NCBI RefSeq assembly: GCF_009377175.1
Contig: NZ_VJZD01000031.1
Span: forward strand, 1-55,552
Source: Streptomyces adustus
GTDB lineage: Bacteria > Actinomycetota > Actinomycetes > Streptomycetales > Streptomycetaceae
Direction: 5' to 3'
Length of the DNA: 55,552 bases
This document shows positions 1 through 7,815 of the stretch, piece by piece. Below the pieces are notes generated by a model that worked only from the letters and a program-made list of their open reading frames with translations, had not been told where the DNA came from and ran no database searches. The position numbers and the translations under genes were made by a program. Position 1 is the stretch's first letter. Each line of letters starts with the position of its first letter.

Positions 1-44
1 CCCCACGCCCCCGCCCCGCCCCTGACCGTCGTGTCCCGGGCGCT

Positions 45-812
45 CTACGTCTGCGACTTGTCCTTCTCGCCCTGTTCCCCGGCCGCCCGCGCGAGCGCGG
101 CCTTCCCCGCTTCCTTCTCCGCCTTCGCGGCGTCCGCGATCTGCCGCTTGGCCGCGGTGGCGTAGATGTCCACGTACTCCTGGCCGGACAGCCGCATGAT
201 CTCGTACATGACCTCGTCGGTCACGGCGCGCAGCACGAAACGGTCGTGCTCCATGCCGTGGTAGCGGCTGAAGTCCAGCGGCTTGCCGATCCGGATGCCG
301 GGCCGCACCATCTGCGGCATGACCTGCCCCGGCGGCTGGACCTTCTCCGTGTCGATCATGGCGACCGGGATCACGGGCGCTCCGGTGGCGAGCGCCACGC
401 GCGCGAGGCCGCCGGGCTTGCCGCGGTAGAGGCGGCCGTCGGGCGAACGTGTGCCCTCCGGGTAGATGCCGAACAGCTCACCGTTCCTCAGCACCTCTAT
501 GCCGCTCTTGATGGCGGCCTCGCCCGCGCCGCGCGCGCCGGAGCGGTCCACCGGGAGCTGGCCGACGCCCTTGAAGAAGGCGGCCGTCAGCCGTCCCTTC
601 ACCCCTGGCGTGGTGAAGTACTCGGCCTTCGCGATGAAGGTGACCTTGCGGTCGAGGACCGCGGGCAGGAAGAACGAGTCCGAGAAGGACAGGTGATTGC
701 TCGCCAGGATCGCCGGGCCCTCGGCCGGTACGTTCTCCAGGCCTTCCACCCAGGGCCTGAAGATCATCTTCAGTGGCCCGCCGATGGAAAGCTTCATCGC
801 GCCGTACAACAA
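45..812 (-). CDS. 1-acyl-sn-glycerol-3-phosphate acyltransferase (PlsC family)
   Basis: Membrane-associated acyltransferase that probably makes phosphatidic acid by acylating lysophosphatidate, or acylates a related glycolipid. The PlsC signature NHLSFSD (HX4D, about residues 39-45) and the substrate motif YPEGTRS (about 117-123) are both present. At 255 aa it is normal for the family, and it ends in a charged Lys/Glu/Ala-rich tail. I chose the TTG start at 812 because a perfect AGGAGG lies at 820-825, 7 nt upstream. Longer reading is possible but has no ribosome site. The M. tuberculosis family counterpart (Rv2182c) lies in a similar neighbourhood. The exact acceptor lipid is inferred. Confidence 0.9.
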   Translation of the reverse strand: MLYGAMKLSIGGPLKMIFRPWVEGLENVPAEGPAILASNHLSFSDSFFLPAVLDRKVTFIAKAEYFTTPGVKGRLTAAFFKGVGQLPVDRSGARGAGEAAIKSGIEVLRNGELFGIYPEGTRSPDGRLYRGKPGGLARVALATGAPVIPVAMIDTEKVQPPGQVMPQMVRPGIRIGKPLDFSRYHGMEHDRFVLRAVTDEVMYEIMRLSGQEYVDIYATAAKRQIADAAKAEKEAGKAALARAAGEQGEKDKSQT

Positions 813-957
813 CCGAGTGCCTCCTGTATGTGTCGCACAGACCTTAACCCGGAGTGCCGCCAATGGGCCCGACGGCCCTGGTCGGTGTCAGTGCGGTCGC
901 GTACGGTGAACCACACTCGGAAATGTTCTCGCCCCTGCTATGAACAGGAGACCGAAG

Positions 958-1737
958 GTGCCGGTCCTTCCTGGAGCCGAGCCGTACCGCCATGAGGGCG
1001 GGGAGGTAGGTGTCCTCCTCTGCCATGGTTTCACCGGTTCCCCGCAGTCGCTGCGGCCCTGGGCCCAGTTCCTCGCCCGGCGGTCGCTGACCGTGTCGCT
1101 GCCGCTGCTGCCGGGGCACGGCACCCGCTGGGAGGACCTCGCGCTCACCGGCTGGCAGGACTGGTACGCGCAGGTCGACCGGGAGCTGTGCGCCCTGCGC
1201 GACCGCTGTGCCCGGGTGTTCGTGGCCGGTCTGTCGATGGGCGGCACGCTGGCCCTGCGGCTCGCCGCCCGGCACGGGGACGGCGTCGCCGGTGTCGTCG
1301 TCGTCAACCCGGCGAACAAGGTCCACGGGCTGTCCGCGTACGCCCTCCCGGTCGCCCGCCACCTCGTGCGTACGACCCGGGGCATCGCGAGCGACATCGC
1401 GAAGGAGGGCGCGGTGGAGCTCGGCTACGACCGGGTGCCGCTGGCCGCGGCGCACTCCCTGCGCACCTTCTTCCGGCTCGTCGACGGCGAACTGCCGCAG
1501 GTCACCCAGCCGCTGCTGCTCCTGCGCAGCCCGCGGGACCATGTCGTTCCGCCGTCCGACTCCGCCCGTGTCCTGAGTCGTGTGTCGTCGACGGACGTAA
1601 CGGAGGTCATGCTGGAACAGAGCTACCACGTGGCGACGTTGGACCACGATGCGAACCGTGTCTTCGAGGAGAGCTACGCCTTCATCGGCCGGCTCGCACC
1701 CAGTGTCGGCAAGGAAGGGACATCCGCAGGTGGCTGA
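958..1737 (+). CDS. alpha/beta hydrolase (monoacylglycerol lipase / carboxylesterase type)
   Basis: Serine hydrolase of 259 aa that probably cleaves short acyl esters or monoacylglycerols. It has the oxyanion-region motif HGFTGSP near the N terminus and the nucleophile elbow GLSMGG with Ser93. Asp194 (in RSPRDH) and His224 (in SYHVATLD) complete the triad, the arrangement seen in Est30-like esterases. The GTG at 958 is chosen because AGGAG (946-950) sits 7 nt upstream; an in-frame ATG at 940 lies before that site and is unlikely. There is no signal peptide, so it is cytoplasmic. Its stop overlaps the start of the next gene, which implies translational coupling. The natural substrate cannot be told. 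Confidence 0.87.
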   Translation: MPVLPGAEPYRHEGGEVGVLLCHGFTGSPQSLRPWAQFLARRSLTVSLPLLPGHGTRWEDLALTGWQDWYAQVDRELCALRDRCARVFVAGLSMGGTLALRLAARHGDGVAGVVVVNPANKVHGLSAYALPVARHLVRTTRGIASDIAKEGAVELGYDRVPLAAAHSLRTFFRLVDGELPQVTQPLLLLRSPRDHVVPPSDSARVLSRVSSTDVTEVMLEQSYHVATLDHDANRVFEESYAFIGRLAPSVGKEGTSAGG

Positions 1738-2383
1738 GCACGACTCGGAGCGCGAGGACCGCGAGGAGCGGGAGGACCGCGGGGCGCCCGACGCCCGCGG
1801 CCGGCGCGACGACCACGGGGAACGTGACGGTCACGGGGAGCGCGACGGTCACCGGGAGCACGAGCCGCAGGATGCCGGGGTGGCCTTCGACGAGGACGCC
1901 GCGTGGGCGGCGATCGTCGCGGGCTACGGCGAGGAGCCGCCGGACCCGCCGGGCGCGAAGCCGTTCAAGACGGTCGAGGACCTGGCGCTGCTGGAGGCCG
2001 AGCCGAACGACGACAAGCCGGAGGAGAAGCAGCCGGTCAGACCGCTGGGCAGCTCGGTCTCCTTCGCGCCCGGCCTCGGGCCGCGCGACTACAAAGCGCC
2101 GGAGGCGTCCGAGGACGACTTCGACGAGGACGACGAGGGCCACTTCGTGCCGCCCGACCCGCCGCCGCTGCCCGACGCGGACACCACCGCCCGGTTCGCG
2201 TGGCTGGGGGTGGTCGGCGGCCCGATACTGCTCCTGGTCGCGGTCGTGGCCGGCTGGGACATGACCTGGTGGCTGACGACGCTCGGCGTCGGCGGCTTCC
2301 TGGGCGGCTTCGCCACGCTGGTGGTGCGGATGAGGACGGACGACGAGGACGACGGCGATCCTGGCCGGGGCGCGGTGGTCTGA
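1730..2383 (+). CDS. hypothetical membrane protein with acidic N-terminal region
   Basis: I do not recognise a named family. The 217-aa product starts with a long, very hydrophilic Asp/Glu/Arg/His-rich stretch (about residues 1-40), carries an acidic segment before the membrane part, and ends with two hydrophobic helices (about 160-205) separated by a short turn, followed by a charged tail. The GTG start at 1730 has a purine-rich AAGGAAGGGA at 1711-1720 and overlaps the hydrolase stop by 8 nt, so the two genes are probably co-translated. Function unknown; a membrane partner of the hydrolase is a guess from coupling only. Confidence 0.75.
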   Translation: MAEHDSEREDREEREDRGAPDARGRRDDHGERDGHGERDGHREHEPQDAGVAFDEDAAWAAIVAGYGEEPPDPPGAKPFKTVEDLALLEAEPNDDKPEEKQPVRPLGSSVSFAPGLGPRDYKAPEASEDDFDEDDEGHFVPPDPPPLPDADTTARFAWLGVVGGPILLLVAVVAGWDMTWWLTTLGVGGFLGGFATLVVRMRTDDEDDGDPGRGAVV

Positions 2384-2398
2384 ACCCGGACCACGGGA

Positions 2399-3157
2399 CT
2401 ACGACGCGGGAACCCTGAGGGCGGCCAGCACCGGAAGGTGGTCCGTGGCCGCCCTCAGGTCGCTCTCGGTCACTCCGGGCTGCCCGAGCGGCACCCCGCA
2501 GCCCAGCACCTCCACTCCCGCCGTGGCGAAGAGCGCGTCGATGCGCTGGTGGGGGTCGCTGGAGGTGGAGGTGTACTCGCCGCCCCAGGGCGCGGTGGCC
2601 CGGCAGTCCTGGAGTCCTTCGGCGAGCCGCCGGAAGGTGCGGCCGGTGGGGTGTTCGTTGAGGTCGCCGCCCGCGACCGCGTGTTCCACGCCCAGCGCGG
2701 CGAGCCGGTCGAGGAGCATCCCGCCCTGCGCCTGGCGCTCCTCGCGCTGAAGGCTGAGGTGACAGCTCAGCACGCCGAGCCGGGCCGAGCCGAACCGGAC
2801 GACGGCCGTCGCGAAGCCGCGTCGGTGCAGTCCGGGGGTCAGCGGGAGCAGCACGTCCTCGGTGCGTTCCACGGTGGCGCGCAGTGAGGCGAGGAGCGCG
2901 GGCCCCGCGGCGGTGGCGCCGCCGGAGAGGATCACCTGTCCGGACGCGGCGGCCAGCCGGGCCAGTTTCTTGCGCCAGCGGAAGAACCGGGGCGCCTCCT
3001 GGATCAGGACCAGGTCCGGGGCGCAGGCGCCGATGACCCGGGCGAGCGCGGTGGTGTCGTCGCGCATCGAGCGGATGTTGTAGGAGAGGACGCGGATGAC
3101 GGCCGAGCCGTCGGGCTCGGTACGGGAGGCCGGAAGCAGCGGGAGCGACGTCGCCAT
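2399..3157 (-). CDS. endonuclease/exonuclease/phosphatase family protein
   Basis: Predicted Mg-dependent phosphodiesterase fold (EEP superfamily: nucleases, sphingomyelinases, inositol phosphatases), 252 aa. Signature segments appear in order: VLSYNIRS near the N terminus, IQEAP (the metal-binding Glu), GGDLNEHP in the middle, and TDHLPVLA at the C terminus (the catalytic Asp-His pair). I chose the ATG at 3157; the open frame continues upstream but that part is Arg/Pro-rich and atypical. No convincing signal peptide is seen. The substrate could be DNA or a phosphorylated lipid headgroup; the sequence does not decide. Confidence 0.85.
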   Translation of the reverse strand: MATSLPLLPASRTEPDGSAVIRVLSYNIRSMRDDTTALARVIGACAPDLVLIQEAPRFFRWRKKLARLAAASGQVILSGGATAAGPALLASLRATVERTEDVLLPLTPGLHRRGFATAVVRFGSARLGVLSCHLSLQREERQAQGGMLLDRLAALGVEHAVAGGDLNEHPTGRTFRRLAEGLQDCRATAPWGGEYTSTSSDPHQRIDALFATAGVEVLGCGVPLGQPGVTESDLRAATDHLPVLAALRVPAS

Positions 3158-3314
3158 GCACGCAAGATACGCCGTGACCGTCCCCGGCGAACGCGGGTTG
3201 CGCACGGATTCCGGCCACCCGCACCGCACCGACCGCAACCGGCCCGCACCGGCTGTCACCGCGCCGGGCACCGACCGCCGCGGGGCCCGCACCGGCTCCC
3301 TCCGGCCACCGCTC

Positions 3315-3360
3315 ACGCCGCGCGCCCCGCGCCCCGGTCGGGGCACGGGGCGCGCGGCGT
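3315..3360 (-). terminator. strong intrinsic terminator downstream of glkA
   Basis: Inverted repeat with a perfect 15-bp outer stem (3315-3329 with 3346-3360), one C/A mismatch, then 6 more pairs (3331-3336 with 3339-3344) and a 2-nt apex. It lies just after the glkA stop codon in the direction of glkA transcription. There is no clear U-tract, as is common for Streptomyces terminators. Confidence 0.85.
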
Positions 3361-3382
3361 CAGCGTGTCGCGGGCGGGGCCG

Positions 3383-4336
3383 TCACATGATCGGGTCGGG
3401 CTCCCGGGCCAGGTCGGCCGCGCCGACCAGGCCGGCCTTGTTGCCGAGCTGGGCCGCGATCACATCGGCGACCGGACGCCAGTTGCCGCCGACCAGCCAG
3501 CGCTTGTACGACTTGCGGATCGGGTCGAGGACCAGCTCGCCCTCGTCCGAGAGGCCGCCGCCGACGATGAACGCCGAGGGGTCGAAGAGCGAGGCGAGGT
3601 CGGCGAGGCCGGCTCCGGCCCAGCGGGCCAGCTCGCGGTAGGAGTCGACGGCGACCGGGTCGCCCTGCCGGGCGGCCATGGAGATGTGCTTGCCCTCGAT
3701 GCCGTCGGGAGTGCCGTCACCCAGGGCGAGCAGCACCTCGGCGTGCTCGGGGGTGGCGTTGGCGCGCTGCTTGGCGTACCTGACGAGGGCGCGGCCGGAG
3801 GCGTACTGCTCCCAGCAGCCCTGCGAGCCGCAGCCGCACAGCAGACCGTCCGGCACCATCCGGATGTGGCCGAACTCCGCGGCCACGCCGAAGTGGCCGC
3901 GGCGCAGCTTGTTGCCGATGATGATGCCGCCGCCGAGGCCGGTGCCGAGCGTGATGCAGATGACGTTGCGGTGGCCCTTGCCGGCGCCGAACTTGTACTC
4001 GCCCCAGGCCGCCGCGTTGGCGTCGTTCTCGACCACCACGGGGAGACCCACGCGGGCCTCGACCTCGTCCTTCAGCGGTTCCTGACGCCAGTCGATGTTG
4101 GGCGCGAAGTACACGGTGGAACGCTGCCGGTTGACGTAACCGGCCGCCCCGATACCCACGCCGACGATGTCGTGCCCGGCGCGCGCGCCCTCCACCGCCG
4201 AGGCGATGGCGTCCACGATGGCCTCGGACGTGGTGGGGGTCGGCACCTTGAAGGTCGAGAGGATGTTGCCTTCCTCGTCGACCACGCCGGCCGCGATCTT
4301 CGTGCCGCCGATGTCGACGCCGATGGTGAGTCCCAT
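3383..4336 (-). CDS. glkA: ROK-family glucokinase GlkA
   Basis: ATP-dependent glucose kinase of 317 aa that makes glucose 6-phosphate and, in S. coelicolor, is central to carbon catabolite repression (SCO2126). Visible signatures are the phosphate-binding DIGGTKIAAGVV at the N terminus, the ROK sugar-binding GHIRMV, and the zinc-binding cluster CGCGSQGCWEQ, where three Cys and an upstream His bind zinc in ROK kinases. No DNA-binding helix-turn-helix precedes the kinase, so it is an enzyme and not a ROK repressor. The ATG at 4336 has GAGGG just upstream. The SCO2127-like gene lies directly upstream on the same strand with a 55-nt gap, and a strong terminator follows. Confidence 0.97.
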   Translation of the reverse strand: MGLTIGVDIGGTKIAAGVVDEEGNILSTFKVPTPTTSEAIVDAIASAVEGARAGHDIVGVGIGAAGYVNRQRSTVYFAPNIDWRQEPLKDEVEARVGLPVVVENDANAAAWGEYKFGAGKGHRNVICITLGTGLGGGIIIGNKLRRGHFGVAAEFGHIRMVPDGLLCGCGSQGCWEQYASGRALVRYAKQRANATPEHAEVLLALGDGTPDGIEGKHISMAARQGDPVAVDSYRELARWAGAGLADLASLFDPSAFIVGGGLSDEGELVLDPIRKSYKRWLVGGNWRPVADVIAAQLGNKAGLVGAADLAREPDPIM

Positions 4337-4391
4337 GAATCCCTCAGTTTCGGTCGAGCCCCGCTACGGCCAACCGTACCCGAGGGGACCG

Positions 4392-4868
4392 TCAGTCCAA
4401 GTCGATGCGCTCACCCGGACCGCCGTCGTCACCCCGGTCGCGGCGCCCGTCGTCGTCCTTCGGCCCGCCGCGGAGGTCGTCGGCGCGGGCCGTCCAGCGG
4501 CTTTCCTGGCCCTGGACGGCGGAGCGGTAGGCGGCGAGCAGTTCGTCCCCGGCCGCGGCGAGATGATCGAAGACGTCCGGATTGCGCTCCAGGACGGGTT
4601 CCACGGCGGCCTTCGCCTGCTGCACGACCTGGCGCACCACCTGCTGCGCCGCGGGTCCGGCGACCGCCCCGAACAGCGGCGACCGCACGGCGGACAGCTT
4701 GTCGGCGACGGCGTCGACGAGCTTGCGCAGCTCCTCGGCGGCGGAGCCGGGAGGCCGGCCGTAGTCGGTGCGGCGGCGGGCCCGCTCGGCTTCGAGGTCC
4801 TCGGCACAGGCCTTGGCCCAGGCGTCGTCGTCGGTCGCCCGGGGCCCCGGGTTCTCGGCTTCGCTCAT
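4392..4868 (-). CDS. SCO2127-like protein linked to glucokinase
   Basis: A 158-aa, mostly helical, very hydrophilic cytoplasmic protein. The middle (about 45-125) has amphipathic helices rich in Ala/Glu/Leu; the C-terminal 35 residues are Asp/Arg/Gly-rich and probably disordered. The ATG at 4868 follows CAGGAG. By position and composition it matches S. coelicolor SCO2127, which has been reported to stimulate glucose kinase and glucose uptake and to relieve effects on catabolite repression (recalled, not checked). No enzyme motif is visible. It is probably co-transcribed with glkA. Confidence 0.85.
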   Translation of the reverse strand: MSEAENPGPRATDDDAWAKACAEDLEAERARRRTDYGRPPGSAAEELRKLVDAVADKLSAVRSPLFGAVAGPAAQQVVRQVVQQAKAAVEPVLERNPDVFDHLAAAGDELLAAYRSAVQGQESRWTARADDLRGGPKDDDGRRDRGDDGGPGERIDLD

Positions 4869-4925
4869 GACGGACTCCTGACTACGGTTCGCCTCTACGA
4901 CGTTACCCGAACGGCGGTACGTGGC

Positions 4926-6095
4926 TCACCTGGCCCGCGGCCACAGATCGGGGTCGGGGGCGAACCGGACGCGCAGCTCGCCGTCGCGCAGGGCGGCGCC
5001 GTCGACGGTGCAGCGGCGCAGTGCCGAGGGAAGGGCGACGATCCGGCGGAACTGCCCGGCGGTGACGACGAGTTCGTCGCCGCGCCGGACGAGGTCGAGG
5101 GACTCGCGTATCGCGCCGGGCAGCGGGATGTGCCAGACCAGCACCCCGTCCTCGGCGAGCCGGTCGGCGACCGGCCACTCGACCGGGGCGGGTGCCGTAT
5201 TGACGTCGGGCGTGGTGAGGCCGCCGAGGTCGTCGGCGCCCTGGGGGTCCCGGCCCAGATGGGTGACGGGGTGGACGGTGTACGACTCGCGCCAGTCGGC
5301 GAGCGTTTTGCGCTGCTGGGCGGCCAGACCGGCCAGCCAGGGGTCCTCGACGGTGTCGGGCAGGACCCGGTTGGCGACGAGGCACTCGACGGGCAGGCCG
5401 CGCAGGGCGAGGCCGAGTCCGGCGGTGCGCACGGCGTCCGCGCCGGCCGGTCCCGGCTCGGCGACCAGGCGTACGGCGGTGCCCCGGTCGGCGAGGACCG
5501 CCTCCACCGCGGCGAGTTCCAGGTCCCACCGGGCGGTGGTCTCGTAGAGCGCGTCCGTGGGCATCGGGACGCCGGCGAGCCGGCCCAGGACCGGGCGCAG
5601 GGCGCGGGCGGCCTGTCGCTCCGGCGGGAGCAGCCGGCGCAGATAGCGGCGCAGCTCCTCGGGCAGGGCGAGCAGCGCGAGGGCCTGCGGAACGGGGGGC
5701 AGGTCGACCACGAGCAGGTCGTGCGCGTCCGAGAGCGCGGCGTCCCGCAGCGCGCGCAGCAGGCCGAGCTCCTCGGCGCCGGGCAGCGGGGTGAGTTCCT
5801 CGGGCTCCAGCCGGGAGGCGCCGAGGAGGTCCAGGACGGAGGCGGCGCGGTCCTGGAAGGAGACGAGGTCCTCGTGGAAGCGGGTGACCGCGTCGGGGCG
5901 CCAGGCGGTCAGGCCGGGGGCGACCCGCGTCGGGGCCGTGCCGGTCGCCGTGCCCAGGGCGGCACCGAGGGTGTCGGTGCGGTCGGCACCCAGCAGCAGG
6001 GTCCGGATGCCGGCGCGCGCCGCACGCAGGGCGGTGGCGGCGGCGACGGTCGTACGACCGCTGCCGCCCGGACCCGTGATCAGGATGGTGCGCAT
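4926..6095 (-). CDS. ArsA/Get3-like P-loop ATPase
   Basis: A 389-aa member of the SIMIBI ATPase group that includes ArsA, Get3 and MinD-like proteins. The N terminus has a deviant Walker A, GPGGSGRTT, and DLLVVDLPPV gives the switch/Walker B-like Asp. There are no ArsA metal-binding Cys pairs, so an arsenite role is unlikely. In M. tuberculosis an ArsA-like ATPase (Rv2184c) occupies the equivalent place next to an SRPBCC gene (Rv2185c), which supports a conserved but uncharacterised envelope or protein-targeting function. The ATG at 6095 has no clear ribosome site and may be leaderless or mis-set. The SRPBCC gene is 42 nt upstream on the same strand. Confidence 0.85.
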   Translation of the reverse strand: MRTILITGPGGSGRTTVAAATALRAARAGIRTLLLGADRTDTLGAALGTATGTAPTRVAPGLTAWRPDAVTRFHEDLVSFQDRAASVLDLLGASRLEPEELTPLPGAEELGLLRALRDAALSDAHDLLVVDLPPVPQALALLALPEELRRYLRRLLPPERQAARALRPVLGRLAGVPMPTDALYETTARWDLELAAVEAVLADRGTAVRLVAEPGPAGADAVRTAGLGLALRGLPVECLVANRVLPDTVEDPWLAGLAAQQRKTLADWRESYTVHPVTHLGRDPQGADDLGGLTTPDVNTAPAPVEWPVADRLAEDGVLVWHIPLPGAIRESLDLVRRGDELVVTAGQFRRIVALPSALRRCTVDGAALRDGELRVRFAPDPDLWPRAR

Positions 6096-6137
6096 GGGGG
6101 TGAACGCTACCGCCGCGCGCCGCCCGTCCGTCTCCCG

Positions 6138-6581
6138 CTACTTCTCGCCCGACTCGACGCGCTTCTTCAGCCCCGCCAGCGCCCGGTCGATGATGACCTT
6201 CTCCGCCTTGCGCTTGATCATGCCGAGCATCGGGATCTTGACGTCGACGGTGAGCAGGTAGGTCACCTCGGTCGCGCCGCCGGCGGCCGGCTTCAGGACG
6301 TAGGAGCCGTCCAGGGAGCGCAGCATCTGCGACTTGACCAGGGTCCAGGAGACCTCGTGGGCTCCGGTCCAGGTGTACGCCAGGGTCTGGTCGTCCTTGA
6401 TCGCTCCGGCGTCCATGACGAGTCGGACCTGCTCGGCGCGGCCCTGGTCGTCGGTCTTGAGGACCTCCGCCTCCTTCACCTCGCCGGTCCAGTCCGGGTA
6501 GCGGGCGAAGTCGGCGATCACCCCCATCACGTCGGCCGGTGCCGCCTCGATCGTGATGCTCGAACTGGTGTGTTCCGCCAT
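6138..6581 (-). CDS. SRPBCC (polyketide cyclase/START-like) family protein
   Basis: A 147-aa single-domain protein with the START/Bet v1-like fold: N-terminal beta strand SSSITIEAAPADVMGVIAD, a helix, a run of beta strands (WTGEVKEAEVL, RLVMDAG, LAYTWTG, GSYVLKP, TEVTYLLTVD) and a long C-terminal helix ending in Lys/Glu. Such proteins bind hydrophobic ligands such as lipids; none is identified here. The start is well supported by GGAGGAGCC upstream of the ATG. It probably forms an operon with the ArsA-like ATPase downstream, an arrangement also found in mycobacteria. Confidence 0.87.
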   Translation of the reverse strand: MAEHTSSSITIEAAPADVMGVIADFARYPDWTGEVKEAEVLKTDDQGRAEQVRLVMDAGAIKDDQTLAYTWTGAHEVSWTLVKSQMLRSLDGSYVLKPAAGGATEVTYLLTVDVKIPMLGMIKRKAEKVIIDRALAGLKKRVESGEK

Positions 6582-6702
6582 CGCCGTGGCTCCTCCAGAT
6601 GCGGGCCGGTAAGGGCGTCGTGCCGCGCCCTGCTGCGCAAGTGTGTGCAGCGTGAAGGCTACCGCGCACGGGTCGGGCCGCCGTCACCCCACCTGCGGCC
6701 GC

Positions 6703-7500
6703 TCACCATTCCAGCGCCCAGGGCCGTCCGGACCCGGCGAAGTGCCCGACGTTCACGCACTCCGTCGCCCCGATCCGCATCCGTCGCACCAGCGGCTGGT
6801 GGACGTGTCCGAACAGCGCGTAGCGGGGGCGCGTGCGCCGGATCGCGGCCAGCAGGGCGCGGCTGCCGCGCTCGAAGCGGCGCGCGACCGTGTCGTAGAC
6901 CAGCTCGGGCACCTCCGGCGGGATGTGGGTGCACAGCACGTCGACCTCGCCCACGGCCTCGATCTTCGCGGCGTACTCCTCCTCGCTGATCTCGTAGGGG
7001 GTCCGCATCGGGGTGCGCAGTCCGCCGCCCACGAAGCCGAAGACCCGGCCGCCGATCTCCACCCGCTCGCCGTCGAGGACCGTGGTGCCCGGTCCGGCGT
7101 ACTCCCGCCACAGGGGTGGCATGTCGACATTGCCGTAGGTCGCGTACGTCGGGGTGGGGAACGCGGCGAACAGCTCGGCGTACTGCTTGCGCACCGCCGC
7201 CTCGATCACGGACGCCCGGTCGGCGCCGACGCCCGCCCACAGCTGCGCGCCGAGCTCGCGCGCCTCCGTGAAGCGCCGGGCGGTGCGCAGCGCGACGATC
7301 CGGTCGGCGTTCTCGACGCCGAACAGGTCGGGGAAGATCCCGCGCGAGTGGTCCGCGTAGTCCAGGAACAGCACCAGGTCGCCGAGGCAGATCAGCGCGT
7401 CGGCGCCGTCGCCGGCCCTGGCCAGGTCGCGGGCGTTGCCGTGCACGTCGCTGACCACATGGACGCGTGTCCTGCGGCGGCCGACTGGTGTGGGTGCCAT
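6703..7500 (-). CDS. metallophosphoesterase (calcineurin-like)
   Basis: A 265-aa dinuclear-metal phosphoesterase. All five family motifs are in order: SDVHGN (D-x-H), LGDLV (G-D), YGNVD (G-N-x-D), CTHIPPE (H) and FGHVHQP (G-H-x-H). There is no signal peptide or membrane segment, so the substrate is intracellular; family members act on phosphodiesters, nucleotides or phosphoproteins. I prefer the ATG at 7500 to an in-frame TTG at 7509; neither has a clear ribosome site, so the exact start is uncertain. Confidence 0.88.
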   Translation of the reverse strand: MAPTPVGRRRTRVHVVSDVHGNARDLARAGDGADALICLGDLVLFLDYADHSRGIFPDLFGVENADRIVALRTARRFTEARELGAQLWAGVGADRASVIEAAVRKQYAELFAAFPTPTYATYGNVDMPPLWREYAGPGTTVLDGERVEIGGRVFGFVGGGLRTPMRTPYEISEEEYAAKIEAVGEVDVLCTHIPPEVPELVYDTVARRFERGSRALLAAIRRTRPRYALFGHVHQPLVRRMRIGATECVNVGHFAGSGRPWALEW

Positions 7501-7815
7501 GTCGATCAAGAGTAGGCGTGCGGGGCATACGTGAACAGTGGCGGTCGGACCTGCCCTTACTGGCTCGTCAGTTCAGGCGTGGACTACTGTGCGTCAAGGA
7601 ACACCAATCTGTGTGACGCAGCGAACATCTCGCCGGACCCCCCTGTCGAAGACGGCATACCGGCGGGTAACGTCCGGGCAGTCCAGTCGTACTCAGAATT
7701 TCAACCAGCGGGTCGCGAGCCCGTGGGTGAACCTCCTGGGTACTGCCCGAGCCGTGGACCGCACCGTCGCATCGCACAACGTCGTGGCGCCGGCGCCCTA
7801 TGAGGAGCAGCAGTC
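7501..7815. other. intergenic region with the divergent start of the fadD-like gene
   Basis: No gene is supported in these 315 bases. It separates the metallophosphoesterase start from the acyl-CoA ligase start, so it should hold promoters for both. The only notable element is the near-palindrome at 7658-7669 (listed separately). Short open frames here have no good ribosome site or codon bias. Confidence 0.6.
7658..7669. promoter_or_regulatory. candidate TetR-type operator upstream of the acyl-CoA ligase
   Basis: The 12-mer TACCGGCGGGTA is an inverted repeat of TACC/GGTA with one mismatched pair at the centre. TACC/GGTA dyads are typical of TetR regulators of fatty acid catabolism in Actinobacteria. 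It lies about 145 nt before the ligase start. Only this single copy is seen, so it is a weak prediction. Confidence 0.35.

Noticed and set aside
4926..6095. Arsenite resistance function for the ArsA-like ATPase
   Set aside because: It lacks the metal-binding cysteines, and no arsR, arsB or arsC gene is nearby.
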